A DNA stretch of 64,000 nucleotides from assembly GCF_965363235.1 (NCBI RefSeq), contig NC_134841.1, positions 54,457,078 to 54,521,077 on the forward strand, given 5' to 3'. A program made the position numbers and the translations under genes. Below, in pieces: positions 1 to 11,640 of this stretch. Origin of the DNA: Mytilus galloprovincialis. Taxonomy: Eukaryota; Mollusca; Bivalvia; Mytilida; Mytilidae. A model generated the notes under the pieces. That model was not told the DNA's origin. It saw only the letters and a program-made list of their open reading frames with translations, and did not search any database. Each line of letters opens with the position of its first letter. Position 1 is the first letter of the stretch.

Positions 1-1710
1 CTTTTACAAAAATCTTCTCCTCTGAAACCACTGGGCCAAATTTAACCAAACTTGGCCACAATCATCATTGGGGTATCTAGTTTAAAAAATGTGTGGCGTG
101 ACCCGGTCAACCAACCAAGATGGCAGCCACGGCTAAAAATAGAACATACGGGTAAAATGCAGTTTTTGGCTTATAACTCAAAAACCAAAGCACTTAGAGG
201 AAATCTGACATGGGGTAAAAATATTTATCAGGTCATGATCTATCTGCCCTGAATTTTTCAGATGAATCGGTCAACCCGTTGTTGGGTTGCTGCCCCTGAA
301 TTGGTAATTTTGAGGAAATTTTGCTGTTTTTGGTTATTATCTTGAATATTATTATAGATAGAGATAAACTGTAAACAGCAATAATGTTCGGCAAAGTTAG
401 ATTTACAAATAAGTCAAGATGACCGAAATGGTCAGTTGACCCCTTTAGGAGTTATTGCCCTTTATAGTAAATTTTTAACCATTTTTCATAAATCTAAGTA
501 ATCTTTTACAAAAATCTTCTCCTCTGAAACTACTGGGCCAAATTAATCCAAACTTGGCCACAATCATCTTTGGGGTATCTAGTTTAAAAAATGTGTGGCG
601 TGACCCAGTCAACCAACCAAGATGGCCGCCACGGCTAAAAATAGAACATAGGGGTAAAATGCAGTTGTTGGCTTATAACTCAAAAACCAAAGCCCTTAGA
701 GGAAATCTGACGTGGGTAAAAATGTTTATCAGGTCAAGATCTATCTGCCCTGAAATTTTCAGATGAATCGGTCAACCCGTTGTTGGGTTGCTGCCCCTGA
801 ATTGGTAATTTTGAGGAAATTTTGCTGTTTTTGGTTATTATCTTGAATATTATTATAGATAGAGATAAACTGTAAACAGCAATAATGTTTGGCAAAGTTA
901 GATTTACAAATAAGTCAACATGACTGAAATGGTCAGTTGACCCTTTTAGGAGTTATTGCCCTTTATAGTCAATTTTTAACCATTTTTCATAAATCTTGGT
1001 TATCTTTTACAAAAATCTTCTCCTCTGAAACTACTGGGCCAAATTAATTAAAACTTGGCCACGATCATCTTTGAGGTACCTTGTTTGAAAAATGTGTCCG
1101 ATGACCTGGCCATCCAACCAAGATGGCCACCACGGCTAAAAATAGAACAGGGGTAAAATGTAGTTTTTTGCTTATAACTGTGAAACCAAATCATTTAGAG
1201 GAAATCTGACAAGGAGTTAAATTGTTAATTAAGTCAATATATATCTGCCCTGAAATATTCAAATGAATTGGACAATTGTTGGGTTGCTGTCCTCAAATTG
1301 GTAATTTTTAAAGAAATTTTGCTGTTTTTGGTTATTATCTTGAATACTATTATAGATAGCGATAAACTGTAAACAGCGATAATGTTCATCAAAGTAAGAT
1401 CTACAAATAAGTCAACATGACCTAAATGGTCAATTTACCGCTTAAGGAGTTATTGCCCTTTATAGTCAATTTTTAACAATTTTCATTAATTTGGTAAATT
1501 TATGTAAATTTTTACCAAATATTTTTCTCTGTTACTAATGGGCAAAGTTCATTATAGATATAATTGTAAGAAGCAAGAACGTTCAGTAAAGTAAGAACTT
1601 CAAACACATCACCATCACCAAAATACAATTTTGTCATGAATCCATTTGTGTCCTTTGTTTAATATGCACATAGACCAAGGTGAGCGACACAGGCTCTTTA
1701 GAGCCTCTAG
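1..1710 (+). repeat. Helitron-like array, family A (5' end outside window)
   Basis: Three tandem units of about 500 bp start at 1, 503 and 1004, each opening with CTTTTACAAAAATCTTCTCC. The 3' terminus is AGGTGAGCGACACAGGCTC, then a short hairpin (GGCTC...GAGCC), then CTAG followed by T. A hairpin just before a CTRR end is the hallmark of Helitron 3' ends. No transposase is present, so this would be a non-autonomous derivative. It is inserted in a LINE endonuclease reading frame, which resumes at 1711. The open frames inside it come from the repeat itself and are not genes. Other copies of the family lie at 11985-13759 and 17588-19950, and a relative at 10439-11197. Confidence 0.7.
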
Positions 1711-2830
1711 TTTATGATTACATGTTTTTACCCTTTTCTTCTTCTTTTTTAGTGATACCTTGCATACTTTTTCATATATTGAATGAATACTATATGTGGC
1801 ATCATTCACATTCTTTTTGTCCAAGATAATTTCGTTATTCAAAAAATATTTCAGCTCATTTTGAATGACAGGATGTGTAAATGATTTCTGGAAATTTTGG
1901 ATACTTTCTGTGTCCCATTTATACCTCAAAGGAAAGTCTTTCATATGACTTTTATTTTTTTCCAATTGGAAAGATGCTAAAATCTTAAAAGTGATTTTGC
2001 AATGGCAATCTGAAAAATTTGCCTTAAAATCAGATACATTAAAATATAAAATCTGCTGAAGAAGGCTTTGAGAACCTAAAGCATAATCAACTACACTGCA
2101 TCCGTTAGGTTTGAAACATGTAAATTTACCAGTGCTATCACCACACATATGCCTATTCAAGATACGTAACTGATTACCTATACAAAATTCTAGCAAGTTT
2201 TTCCCTCTGGAATCAGTAATTAAATCTTTACTGAACCTTTCCTCTGTAAAACAGTCTACATCATAACTTTCATCAAATAAAGGAACATGGGAGGTGCTGT
2301 CACCATCAATATAGTCTTTTTCTGACCCAGTTCTGGCATTAAGATCCCCTACTAACAGGATGTCCCCTATAGACCCATAACTATCAGTTATATCCTTTTC
2401 TATTATCTCCAATAGGTCTGTTTGGCTTTTGGGAGCATAGTATATCAAGCACAGATATATATCTTTGTTTAAATTGAAAAAATCTTTCTTCAATTTTAGC
2501 CATTGGTATTCTGAGGTCCCGTTATTTAAAAAATTTACAACTTTACGAATTTCTTTGCGTATGAGAATCCCTAGACCACCAAAATATCTGTTATTTTTAG
2601 ATTTTGGCCTGCAGAATGGGTAGTACAAAAAGTTTTCAAATTTCAAATGATGTTCATAGCCAACATGGGTCTCCGTTCATAATACTAAATCATTTTCTGC
2701 TAATTCTGATAAAAAATACTTATCATTTGACTTATCATGATGTTCTGACAACAACCCCCCAACATTCTGATAATTTTAACACTGAATCTCAGACATCTGG
2801 ACAGGATATATTACTTGGTATTAAACAGCA
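1711..2830 (-). pseudogene. LINE endonuclease (EEP-fold) fragment, broken
   Basis: Translation on the minus strand gives the apurinic-like endonuclease of a non-LTR retrotransposon. Readable landmarks, in order: NVGGLLS near the start, ENDLVL then TETHVGYE, GGLGILIRKEI, LIYYAPKS, the catalytic GDLNARTG, VVDYALGS, and SDCHC where SDH is usual. A TGA interrupts the frame between ENDLVL and TETHV (around 2676). The downstream end is cut by the Helitron-like element, so no reverse transcriptase follows. The open stretch below 2646 runs on into the repeat, and the last residues there are not LINE sequence. The fragment sits head to head with the plus-strand LINE that starts near 2850. Confidence 0.75.
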
Positions 2831-2850
2831 TGATACAAACTGTGTAATGT

Positions 2851-3996
2851 TTGATAATGAGTCTATTAAATGTAGATAATTTATTATTACCTCTCCCTCA
2901 GGTCAGTTTAATAATTGATGTGAAATTATCCTATGTCTCTGTGTTTATTTTAGCAATAAGTGTTTGTATATATTATATAATCAATTTAGAAAACCATGCA
3001 CTGACAGCTAATGATAAGATTTTTAATTCTTATGGTTTTAGTAAATCAAAAGGTATCAGGATTCGTTCTCATAATGTTAATAGGATTGAAAGTAAATATG
3101 AAGAAATTAAACATAACCTTATGTTTTCTGATAACCAACCTGATGTATTAGGATTGTGTGAAACATTTTTAACAAAACACACAACTGATAATGAATTACA
3201 AGTACCTGGTTATGTATTTGAAAGAAAGGACAGAACATCTTAAGGTGGGGGTGGTCTGATTGTTTACTTTTCTGAAACTATTAAATTTTTAAGAAAAAAC
3301 AACATAGAAATAGGGGGTACGGAAACAATGTGGTTTGAAATTAAACCAGATTACAAAAAATCTTTTTTATTATGTTTTGCTTATAGGCCACCAAAATCAC
3401 TGATAGATTGGGTTGATGATTTTGAAAAAGAAATAAGAATGGCAATGACCATGAATTCAGATATAACAATTATGGGTGATTTTAATTTTAATTTTAAAGC
3501 ACCAAACAAACCTCCTCAAAAATGGCTAAATGTTTTAGATTCATATAATTTTCAACAACTGATTGAAAAAGCCACAAGGGTAACAAAAGATACTAGTACA
3601 CTGATTGATCATATTTATGTCAATAATCCAAATATGGTAGAGGAATCACATGTGTGTAGATATGCAATAAGTGACCATTATCCTATCTGTTTAACAAGGA
3701 AAGAAGTCAACATAGGCAAAAAGAATACACACAGTACAATTACATATAGAAATTTTAAAAATTTCAACCAAAACAATTTTTTATTAGATCTGCAATCTAC
3801 ACCTTTTCATGAAATTGAATTTGAAGAAAACCCCTCTGACTGTCTACAATTGTTTTATGATATGTTGAACAAGGCTTTAGATAAACATGCTCCTGTTGTT
3901 AAAAAGAGAGTTAAAAGGGACAGGCAGCCTGAATGGTATAACAGTGAAATCATTTATGCTAGGAATATGAGAGATAAATATAATGCACTTGGTTAA
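2851..3996 (+). pseudogene. LINE ORF2 endonuclease domain with one nonsense codon
   Basis: The N-terminal 60 or so residues are hydrophobic and unremarkable. The endonuclease begins at IRIRSHNVNRI and continues with DVLGLCETFL, an internal TAA at 3241 in the same frame, GGGGLIVYF, FAYRPPKS, the catalytic MGDFNFNF, the LIDHIYVNN block and the terminal ISDHYPI. The frame is otherwise open until 3996, where a shift moves translation to the frame starting near 3983. The protein would nick target DNA to prime reverse transcription. With these breaks it is not expected to be made. Confidence 0.8.
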
Positions 3997-5797
3997 AACT
4001 AAACAAATTGTAGATAACTCAAAAAAGAATTATTATGAAAATATGGTAAAAGACTCCAATGACCCTAAAACCTTATGGAAATGTCTTCACAGTCTGAACC
4101 CAAAAGTTAAAAATACACCATTTGAGTTAGCCACAGAAGATAACAATACAACTAAAAGTAAAAAATGTATAGCTGATACTTTTAATAACTTTTTCACTTC
4201 CTGTGCTGAAAAACTAAGAGAACAAGGAAATTATACACCTGTTAACAAAGCAGATTTTAGTAATCTAAGTAAATTTGTTAAAAATAAATTACATAAACAT
4301 GAAAATTTTTCTATACCACCAGTGAACATGAATGAGCTATTTAATGAATAAGCAAAACTTGATATAAATAAAGCATCTGGTATGGATAATATTGGACCAA
4401 AAATCCTAAGATTAAGTGCCCCTTTTATTGCATCACCTCTCATATATATTTAACAGAATGATAGATACTGGTATATATCCTTCATTACTGAAGAATGCTA
4501 AGGTAACACCAGTTTTCAAGGATGGTGACAAGCTTCTAGCAACAAATTACAGACCTATATCTGTTCTTCCAACTTTATCAAAATTAATAGAAAAACATGT
4601 TTCTAATAAAATGTACAAATATTTATCAAAACTTAAACTTTTGCACCCTACACAATCTGGTTTCAGGCCGTAACATTCTTGTCAAACTGCACTTATCAAT
4701 ATCATTAACAAATGGTTGCAAGAAATGAATGATGGTAATTTAAATCTAGCAATTTTATTAGATTTTAAAAAAGCTTTTGATTTGGTAGATCATGATATTC
4801 TTTGTTTAAAGCTTAAAATTTATGGATTTAGTGAGGCTTCTGTTAGTTTTTTCAAGTCATTCCTCAATAACAGAAAACAGCAGGTAAACATTTGTAATGT
4901 TTATTCTGAACAACAACATGTAAAATTTGGTGTCCCCCAAGGTTCTATACTTGTTCCCCTATTGTTTGTATTATTTATAAATGACCTTCCCTTATGCATT
5001 GAAAATTGTGAAACAGACCTATATGCTGATGACACCACTCTTCATAAATCTGGGAAAAACATATAGAAAACATACATGATGATGTTCAAGAAGATTTATA
5101 CAGGGTTGAAGAGTGGTGTAAAATGAACAACATGTTCATTAATGCAAATAAAACAAAATGTTTGGTTACTGGAACAAAACAGAAACTATCAATTCAGACC
5201 TGTCAACCAAACTTGATAATAAATTCAAAAGTACTACAAAATTCTTCATGTGAAAAATTATTAGGTGTTAAAATTAATGACAACACACTTAACTGGAAAA
5301 ATCAAATTGACCAAGTTTGTGCTAATATATCATCCAGAATATACCTTCTTTCTAAAATAAAGAAATTTTTAGATATAAATGCAAGGAAAACATATTACAA
5401 TGGGTATATTCTTCCCTTAATTGACTACTGCTGTATTATTTGGGGTGAATGTAAAAATGAAGGGATAACAAGAATTTTAAAACTCCAAAAAAGGGCAGCA
5501 AGATTAATTCTAGATGCAGATCCTTTATCCCCCTCAGCCCCCTTATTTAAAAAACTTGGATGGATGACAGTTGACAATAGAATAAAATACCACAAATATT
5601 TACTTCTATATAAATATATGCATATGGAAGCACCAATGTACCTAATTCAAAAATTTAAACTGAAATCAGATAATAATCCTTACTCCTTAAGAGGCGTCAC
5701 TCAAGGTAATCTGATAGTTCCTAAGCCAAAAGCTGAACTATTTAAGAAATCCTTTGCTTATTCTGGATCAGTATTATGGAATGGACTACCATTGTAA
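3983..5797 (+). pseudogene. LINE ORF2 linker and reverse transcriptase, frameshifted
   Basis: The linker (IVDNSKKNYYENM, LWKCLHSLNP) leads into DINKASGMDNIGPKIL, typical of the region before RT motif 0. After a frame change come FKDGDK and NYRPISVLP, a stop at 4671, then motif A (LDFKKAFDLVDH), motif B (GVPQGSILVPLLF) and motif C (YADDTTL). Another frame change near 5060 is followed by the thumb/C-terminal region (LLGVKIND, LQKRAARLI, LWNGLPL). All catalytic aspartates are visible, so the lineage was once active. Translation is cut at 5797, where the MULE fragment begins. Confidence 0.8.
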
Positions 5798-5799
5798 TA

Positions 5800-6345
5800 T
5801 GTTGCTTTATGTTAGTGCCTTTGTCTTCTTCAGTAGCTCAATGATCTCGTAGATGTTTGGGTGAGCGTGTTTGAGTAGCTTCTTATGTTTGTTGTGCCAT
5901 CCTTCCAGGTGATTTGTACATGGTGCAGGGTCCTTCTGTGTAATAGTGGTTCCATAGAAAGCGGTAGTTTTCAACCCAAAACCCTGTCACGTAATCTGTA
6001 AATGAAGTTGTAGCGGGTATGTTTTCAGTTTCTCCAATGTCTTCTAAAGTGTTTAGCCAAACATCGTCAACAAGGTGGGTGGAACAAGAGGCACCAGTAG
6101 TACTGCGGCTCGTCGTATGAGTTAAGTAATGTCTTCATTTTCTTTATAATAGGACTGTAGTCCATATTTCTGTGCCGTTCGCCATATACACTGGGTGAAG
6201 TGGAAGAAGCAGCCTTTCACGGATACCCCTGGACATACTGTCTGTGTTGCGTTGTTGGTTGCTGTCTCGTAGTCAATAGATTGTGTTTCTGGTTGAAGTT
6301 GTAACTGGTATTGTTGATAATGTCTACTGAACAGTTGCATATTCT
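5800..6345 (-). pseudogene. Mutator-like (MULE) transposase fragment
   Basis: The minus-strand translation begins MQLFSRHYQQYQ and contains VKGCFFHFTQCIWRTAQKYG, a block typical of MULE-domain transposases (a core carboxylate region followed by the CxxHF-like helix). After a TAA and frame changes, later pieces are recognisable: LIRRAAVL, VDDVWLNTLEDIGE, FWVENYRFLWNHYYTEGP, and TNHLEGWHNKHKKLLKHAHP. The order and spacing fit one transposase C-terminal half that has lost its frame at two or three points. It lies inside the plus-strand LINE and probably marks an old insertion. No terminal inverted repeats were found. Confidence 0.7.
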
Positions 6346-6800
6346 AGTTGTTAAATTTAATTGGATAATTTAATATTTTACTAAATTTTGAAACAGTTTA
6401 TTGTATTGAACATAAAAAAAAATTAAGTTGAATAAATTAAAAGATATTCAAATGAGATTTATTCTATTAAATTTTTAATCTTTAGTTTCTTTATTTCACT
6501 TTTCATCTTTTTTTCAGAATGTACCAATAAAAATATTTGTTGATAAATTGAAATATTTATTCATTTTAGTACACATTTTTTCCTATTTTTATTTTTATAA
6601 AATAAAACACATTATTCTGCCAAATATATATAAAATATAGAAAATTTTTGCACATTTTCCTTGATTTCATAGCAGAATATAATATTCTTTTTTAATTTTA
6701 CAGGTAAAATAAAAGGTAAAAGATATGACTATAATTCAGAAATAAACTATAATTGTTAAAACAACAATTCCCTCTATGTTTGCATATACATGTAATTAAA
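6346..6800. other. AT-rich filler between the MULE remnant and the LINE tail
   Basis: A very AT-rich stretch with long A and T runs. No coding frame, splice pair or RNA gene was seen. It probably belongs to the inserted DNA transposon, since the LINE 3' UTR resumes after it. Confidence 0.4.
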
Positions 6801-6957
6801 AGTGGGCAAACCAGGATGACACCAAATAACTATGTGTAAATATCTGTTTTGATTGTATTGTAATTTGTATGTGAGGGCCTCAGGGAAGATTAGTTTATTG
6901 TAACTAACTGAGTTTACCCTCTTTAAATAAAGAATTTATTATTATTATATTATTATA
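6801..6957 (+). repeat. LINE 3' UTR tail with ATT microsatellite
   Basis: The sequence GAGGGCCTCAGGGAAGATTAG, then CTGAGTTTACCCTC and TTAAATAAAGAA, then repeated TTATTA, is the usual layout of a CR1/L2-like LINE 3' end. It marks the right border of the element that starts near 2851. Confidence 0.6.
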
Positions 6958-7287
6958 TATTCCAGCTGCATATGTTTAAGCTCTAAAGAAATGTTTGAAA
7001 ACAAACAGAACGTATAAAAGAAATCGTAAATTGCAATTAATACGTCATTGGAATGCAACTGCAATACACATTCTGAGGTCACACAGGTTCATACAATACT
7101 CAGTCCGGTAGTGGGTGGAGCTTTAAAGCGATTTCTGTATAGTATACAGATACAGCATAGCAATATCTGTAGGGCTGTATCTGTATAGAACACCCAATTA
7201 AGGATAAAACCAATTATCAATTTATGGTCTCGATAATATGTACTAACATTTTATGTGTATTTTTTTACATACGTCATCTAATTAATC
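6958..7287. other. Presumed 5' flank of the exonuclease gene
   Basis: No repeat or coding frame was recognised. It directly precedes the first ATG of the exonuclease gene, so it should hold its promoter and 5' UTR. No clear TATA box or initiator can be assigned by eye. Confidence 0.35.
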
Positions 7288-9778
7288 ATGGAGATGACCT
7301 CTGAAGACTGCCAAGAGTCATATCATTTCACACATTATAATAAACATGAATATAATGTGGAACCTTTTTTTATTTTGACAGGAATGAATGAACAAAATGT
7401 TGATGAGATCGAAACACCTGGTCCACCTGAGATTAAAGAATTCACTGACAACATTCTTACAGCACCCATTTTGATATTTGATTTAGAAACTACTGGCCTT
7501 CGTGAGTGTATTTTTTTAAAACAAAGTTTTTGTAGCTCCCAAGCATCAAATAATGCTGCTTTTAGATGTCAATTTGGTTCAAGTTTAAAGTATACTAGAT
7601 ATCAAAGAGATGGGAGCCATCTCTGTGGGCCCCGCTGTGAATAATGTGCATTAAAAAATTGTATCTTTACCATAGGACATGGGTTTGTCAACTGAAATCA
7701 AAGTTTTTGACCTTGACCTTTGACCTATGAAGTTGTAAATAAATTATGACACACCCTTTGGTGTTGGTTTATAAACATGTCAAGTATAAACTTTGAAATG
7801 ATAAAGGTTCTCAAGATATAGAGCGGACACGATCTTTACCATAGGACATGCGGTTGTCAACTGAAACCAAAGTTTTTGACCTTGACCTTTGACCTAGGAA
7901 GTTGCACATAAATTATGACACACCCTTTGGTGTTGGTTTATATACATGTCAAGTATAAACTTTGAAATGATAACGGCTCTCAAGATATAGAGCGGACACA
8001 ATCTTTACCATAGGACATGGGGTTGTCAACTGAAACCAAAGTTTTTGACCTTGAACTATGCCCTAGGCAGTCGTTCATAAATTATGACACACCCTCTGGT
8101 GTTGGTTCATATACATGTCAAGTATAAACTTTGAAATCATAACGGTTCTCAAGATATAGAGTAGACACGATCTTCACCACAGGACACAGGGTTGTCAACT
8201 GAAACCAAAGTTTTTTTACCTTGACCTTTGACCTAGGAAGTTGTACATACATCATGACACGCCCTCTGGTGGTGGTTAATAAACATGTAAAGTATAAAGT
8301 ATGAAATCATAATGGTTCTCTAGATATGGAGCGGACACAAAGTGTTACGGACGGACGGACAGACTGATCACTATAGGGGACCGCCTTTGGCGGGACCCTA
8401 ATTAAATTCTCTCTCTATATATATATATGCTGACAATATATTTGCTTATTATATGATGCAGATAGTGATGTAATCAAATTGAAGCTTTTGGGTTAAAAAT
8501 GAATAAAAAAACTAATCACATATAAAAAAGAAGATGTGGTATGATTGCCAATGAAACAACTTTTCATCAGAGACCAAATGACACAGAAATTAAAACCTTT
8601 AGGTCACCGTACTGCCTTCACCAATGAGCAATGCCAACACCGCATAGTCAGCTATATAAAAGGCCCAGAAATGATAAATGTAGAACAATTAAAAAAATAA
8701 TACAAACTGCATAATTTATGTACCAAAAAAATATGATTGAAATACAAATATGTAACACAGCAACATATGACGACTACTGAATTACAGGCTCCTGACTTGG
8801 GACAGGCACATACATACAGATGTTGCAGGGTTGAACATGTAAGCAGGATCCCAACCATCCCTCTAACCTGTGACAGTTTTGTACAAATCAAAATTTCAGC
8901 ATTAAGTTTTAAAGATGTACCTTTTTCTAGCAAAGATCTAATTGGCTTCTTTTATCACAAATTTTAATGCAGTAATATCATTATTTTTTTTTCCAGAGAG
9001 AACCTCTGATATTATACAGATAGCAGCCTTTTCCCAAAATAACAAATTCTCCAGCTATATAATGCCAAATAGAGCTATATCAAATGGGGCATCAGAGGTA
9101 ACGAAGATATCAGTTATTGGCAGTCAAATGTATTATAATTTACAAGCTGTACCATCAAAACTACAAAACGAGGCATTCACTGATTTTAATGATTTTGTTA
9201 AGAGTTTTCTGGTCAAACCACTTCTTGTTGGCCACAACATCAAATGTTATGATTACCATGTGCTGTACAATTCCCTTAGATTTCATAATATGTGGAATGA
9301 TTTTGCATCTAACATAAGTGGCTTTTTGGACACTTTGGAACTCTTTAAACTGTTATATCCAAAAAGACCATCTTATAGTCAAACAGCTTTGGTGCATGAA
9401 CTGTTAGGTGAAACCTATTCTGCTCACAATGCAGTAGATGATACAGAAGTTCTGTACTGACTGGTTCAATCTAAGGGAGATATCAAAGGCAACATTCAGG
9501 CTTTAGTTTTTTCAGCAAATTATCCCAAAGAATTCAGTCATCAGCAAGACAACCTCCAATCTTTCACCGATGCCACTTTTTCTAAAGCTATTTCTAGAAC
9601 CCTTGCATTGAAGGCTGCAAGATCAAATTTAAGATTAGAACATTTTAATATTGCTGTTAATGGATTAGATGGACTGAAGTCAGTTCTATCAAAACTAACT
9701 TATGAAGGAATTGTGAGAGTCACTACTAACAAGAAAGCTATTATAAAGATCTTTGACTTTCTTACCCGTGAAAGTTAA
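7288..9778 (+). CDS. DEDDh 3'-5' exonuclease gene, two exons, with in-frame TGA
   Basis: Exon 1 (7288-7501) ends at C/GTGAGT in phase 1. Exon 2 (8997-9778) follows a T-rich tract and CCAG. Joined they give 332 codons. Exo I is IFDLETTGL, completed across the junction to QRTSDIIQIAAF. Exo II is VGHNIKCYDYHVL. Exo III is HNAVDDTEVL with the catalytic H and D. This is the DnaQ/TREX-like fold, which removes 3' nucleotides with two metal ions. A TGA at 9458-9460 sits just after Exo III, yet the frame stays open for 105 more codons (LVQSKGDIKGN ... FDFLTRES) and ends in TAA. That tail resembles the C-terminal domain of mollusc proteins annotated PolC-type-like. Either the protein ends at about 225 residues with a complete catalytic domain, or this is a young pseudogene or a sequence error. 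I have not identified an ortholog. Confidence 0.75.
7602..8401 (+). mobile_element. Pearl-like non-autonomous Helitron (HINE), copy 1
   Basis: It starts near ATCAAAGAGATGGGAGCC and contains about four tandem units of 165-170 bp, each including ACCTTTGACCTAGGAAGTTG. An (ACGG)n microsatellite and ACAGACTGATCACTATAGGG follow, then a terminal hairpin (CCGCC TTT GGCGG), then CTAA before T. The arrangement of 5' end, about 160-bp repeats, ACGG microsatellite and hairpin end is that described for bivalve pearl elements. It lies in the exonuclease intron. A reverse-oriented relative is at 24072-25393. Confidence 0.8.
8523..8890 (+). repeat. Interspersed repeat family R, copy 1
   Basis: It begins at GAAGATGTGGTATGATTGCC and passes through GGCTCCTGACTTGGGACAGG towards CCTCTAACCTG. 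At least nine other pieces occur in the window on both strands. The family has no coding capacity and no inverted ends that I can see. It is unclassified here; a SINE-like or truncated retroelement origin is possible. The copy sits in the exonuclease intron, just upstream of the exon 2 acceptor. Confidence 0.7.
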
Positions 9779-10438
9779 ATTTCAAAATTAAACACTGTTC
9801 TAATATTCAAGATAACATGGGCATAATTCCTAAAAAAAATGCTATCATGGCTGAATTTCTAACATACATTGTATTCAAGATTTGACAAAAGAAGTTAAAA
9901 AAATCAAGTTAAATCACAATTCCATGATTAAGTTTGTTCTGATAACAGTTAATTAAAAGTAACTATAGGCTTATAATTGAATTGTTATGTCAGATGCACG
10001 TTTCGTCTACATAAGACACATCAGTGACGCTCAGATAAAGAAAATTAGAAAGCGAAACAATCACAAAGTTGAAGAATATGAGAATTGAATTTTTTTTTAA
10101 AAGTTGTGCCAAATACAACTAAGGAAATCTTTGCCTGGGATAAGAAAATCCTTAGTATTTAGAATAATTTTTTACTTTTTCAAACAGTAAATTCAAAACA
10201 AAACATGACCATATAATTGATATTCATGTCAACATCGAAGTGCAGGCTACAGGGCTGGGGATACTGTGGGTGACGAAACGTGACTTCAGTCCATCTAATC
10301 CATTTTTTTTTTTAATATATGAGTTATATTAGCCAATAAAGCTGAAACTTGATAATTTTTAAACTTTAATTTCATTTTCATATATATTAAATCAAAAAGT
10401 AATAAAGTTTGAAAATGTTTATTAATTACAGATAATTT
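9779..10438. other. 3' flank of exonuclease gene with repeat scrap
   Basis: The AATAAA at 10335-10340 is a candidate polyadenylation signal for the exonuclease transcript, though distant. The segment 9985-10080 (GCACGTTTCGTCTACATAAG, CATCAGTGACGCTC) looks like a fragment of a common bivalve repeat. Nothing else was recognised. Confidence 0.4.
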
Positions 10439-11197
10439 TTGGCTCACCTGGTCCATCATCCAAGACGGCCGCCAGCACGGGACTTAGTTTAACATAGGGG
10501 AAATGCATACAAATGACTTCTTTTAGAGAACCACTGAATGGAACGAAACCAAACATAGCATGAATGTTCCTTATGAGGTGCTGACCAAGTGATGTTACTT
10601 TGTAGCCGATCAAACATCCAAGATGGCCGCCAGTGGGGGGACTTAGTTTAACAGAGGACCCTATGGGAAATGCATACAAATGATTTTTTATAAGGGAACC
10701 AATGAATGGAATGAAACCAAACATAGCATGAATGCTCCTTATGAGGTGCTGACCTAGTGTTGTTACTTTGTAGCCGATCCATCATCTAAGATGGCCGCCA
10801 GCGGGGGGACTTGGTTTAACATAGGACCCTACAGGAAATGCATACTAAAGTCTTCTTCTAGAGAACCATTAAATTGAATGAAACCAAACATAGAATGAAT
10901 GTTCCTTTCATTAGGAGGTGCTGGCCAAGTGTTGTTACTTTGTAGCCGATCCATCATCTAAGATGGCCGCCAGCGGGGGGACTTGGTTTAACATAGGACC
11001 CTACAGGAAATGCATACTAAAGTCTTCTTCTAGAGAACCATTAAATTGAATGAAACCAAACATAGAATGAATGTTCCTTTCATTAGGAGGTGCTGGCCAA
11101 GTGTTGTTACTTTGTAGCCAAATTTTATCTTTGTTAATATGATTTCAAAAACCCAAGTAGAGTTAGGTGAGAGATACAGGCTCTTGAGAGCCTTTAG
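10439..11197 (+). repeat. Helitron-like array, family A relative with 170-bp units
   Basis: The 5' end GCTCACCTGGTCC and 3' end AGGTGAGAGATACAGGCTC plus GAGCC hairpin match family A. The interior is different: about four units near 170 bp with AAGATGGCCGCCAG and GTTACTTTGTAGCCGAT, and the last two units are almost identical. The termini are conserved while the core is exchanged. The minus-strand open frame here is a repeat artefact. Confidence 0.65.
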
Positions 11198-11439
11198 TTT
11201 TAATTATGTCCCTTGATGAATGAGAGTGTTCTGATTATTTAATATTGTTTTAATATATCCGATGGATCAATCTGTTATAGAGTTGTCACTGGCTCAGACG
11301 TACTTATAAATATAATTATTTTCTGTGACTGTATCTTACATTAATTTGTAGGATCCTTTCCTATAGATAATTTAGCTGATCTGTATAAATAACATCTCCA
11401 TGCCTTATACATGTTATATATCATGTACTATAGTACGAC

Positions 11440-11640
11440 GCTAGATTAAAACTGACGTGGAAAGGTAACACTCAGCCACAGTGCAGGCGATTTGGTGTCA
11501 CAATATCTCAGTAGCATGGGTTCGAATCCCGGTGAGGGAAGAAAAAAAAAATTGCGAAAGCAAATTTACAGATCTAACATTATTGGGTTGATGTTTAGAC
11601 GAGTTGTATATAAGTTGTATATATATATATATATATATAC
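11440..11640 (+). repeat. tRNA-derived SINE fragment
   Basis: An RNA polymerase III B box, GGTTCGAATCC, lies at about 11519 and is preceded by a degenerate A-box region (GGTGTCACAATATCTCAGTAGC). It is followed by an A run and the body CTAACATTATTGGGTTGATG ... GACGAGTTGTATAT, ending in a TA microsatellite. That layout fits a bivalve tRNA-related SINE. It is not a functional tRNA gene: no cloverleaf closes around the B box. Confidence 0.6.

Larger units (their letters stand above)
2851..6957 (+). mobile_element. CR1/jockey-type LINE, inactive, interrupted by a MULE remnant
   Basis: A single non-LTR retrotransposon can be followed from the endonuclease start through the reverse transcriptase to a 3' UTR ending in an ATT-rich microsatellite. 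The element is dead: it has stop codons at 3241, 4349 and 4671, frame changes near 3990, 4440 and 5060, and about 1 kb of foreign sequence after 5797. The motifs (CETFL, GDFNFN, LIDHIYVNN, SDHYPI, FDLVDH, GVPQGS, YADD) place it in the CR1/L2/jockey group; the exact clade cannot be fixed by eye. Confidence 0.8.

Noticed and set aside
52..766. Short frames beginning MATII in the first repeat as genes
   Set aside because: They lie in tandem Helitron-like units and recur in every copy (12125, 18721, 19220) with frame changes; there is no sign of coding constraint.
10422..10724. Minus-strand 100-codon frame
   Set aside because: It is internal to the 170-bp tandem units and repeats its own peptide (MFGFIPF / MFGFVPF) because the DNA repeats.
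11515..11545. Functional tRNA gene
   Set aside because: Only the B box and its surroundings are tRNA-like; no acceptor stem or anticodon arm can be formed, so it is a SINE.
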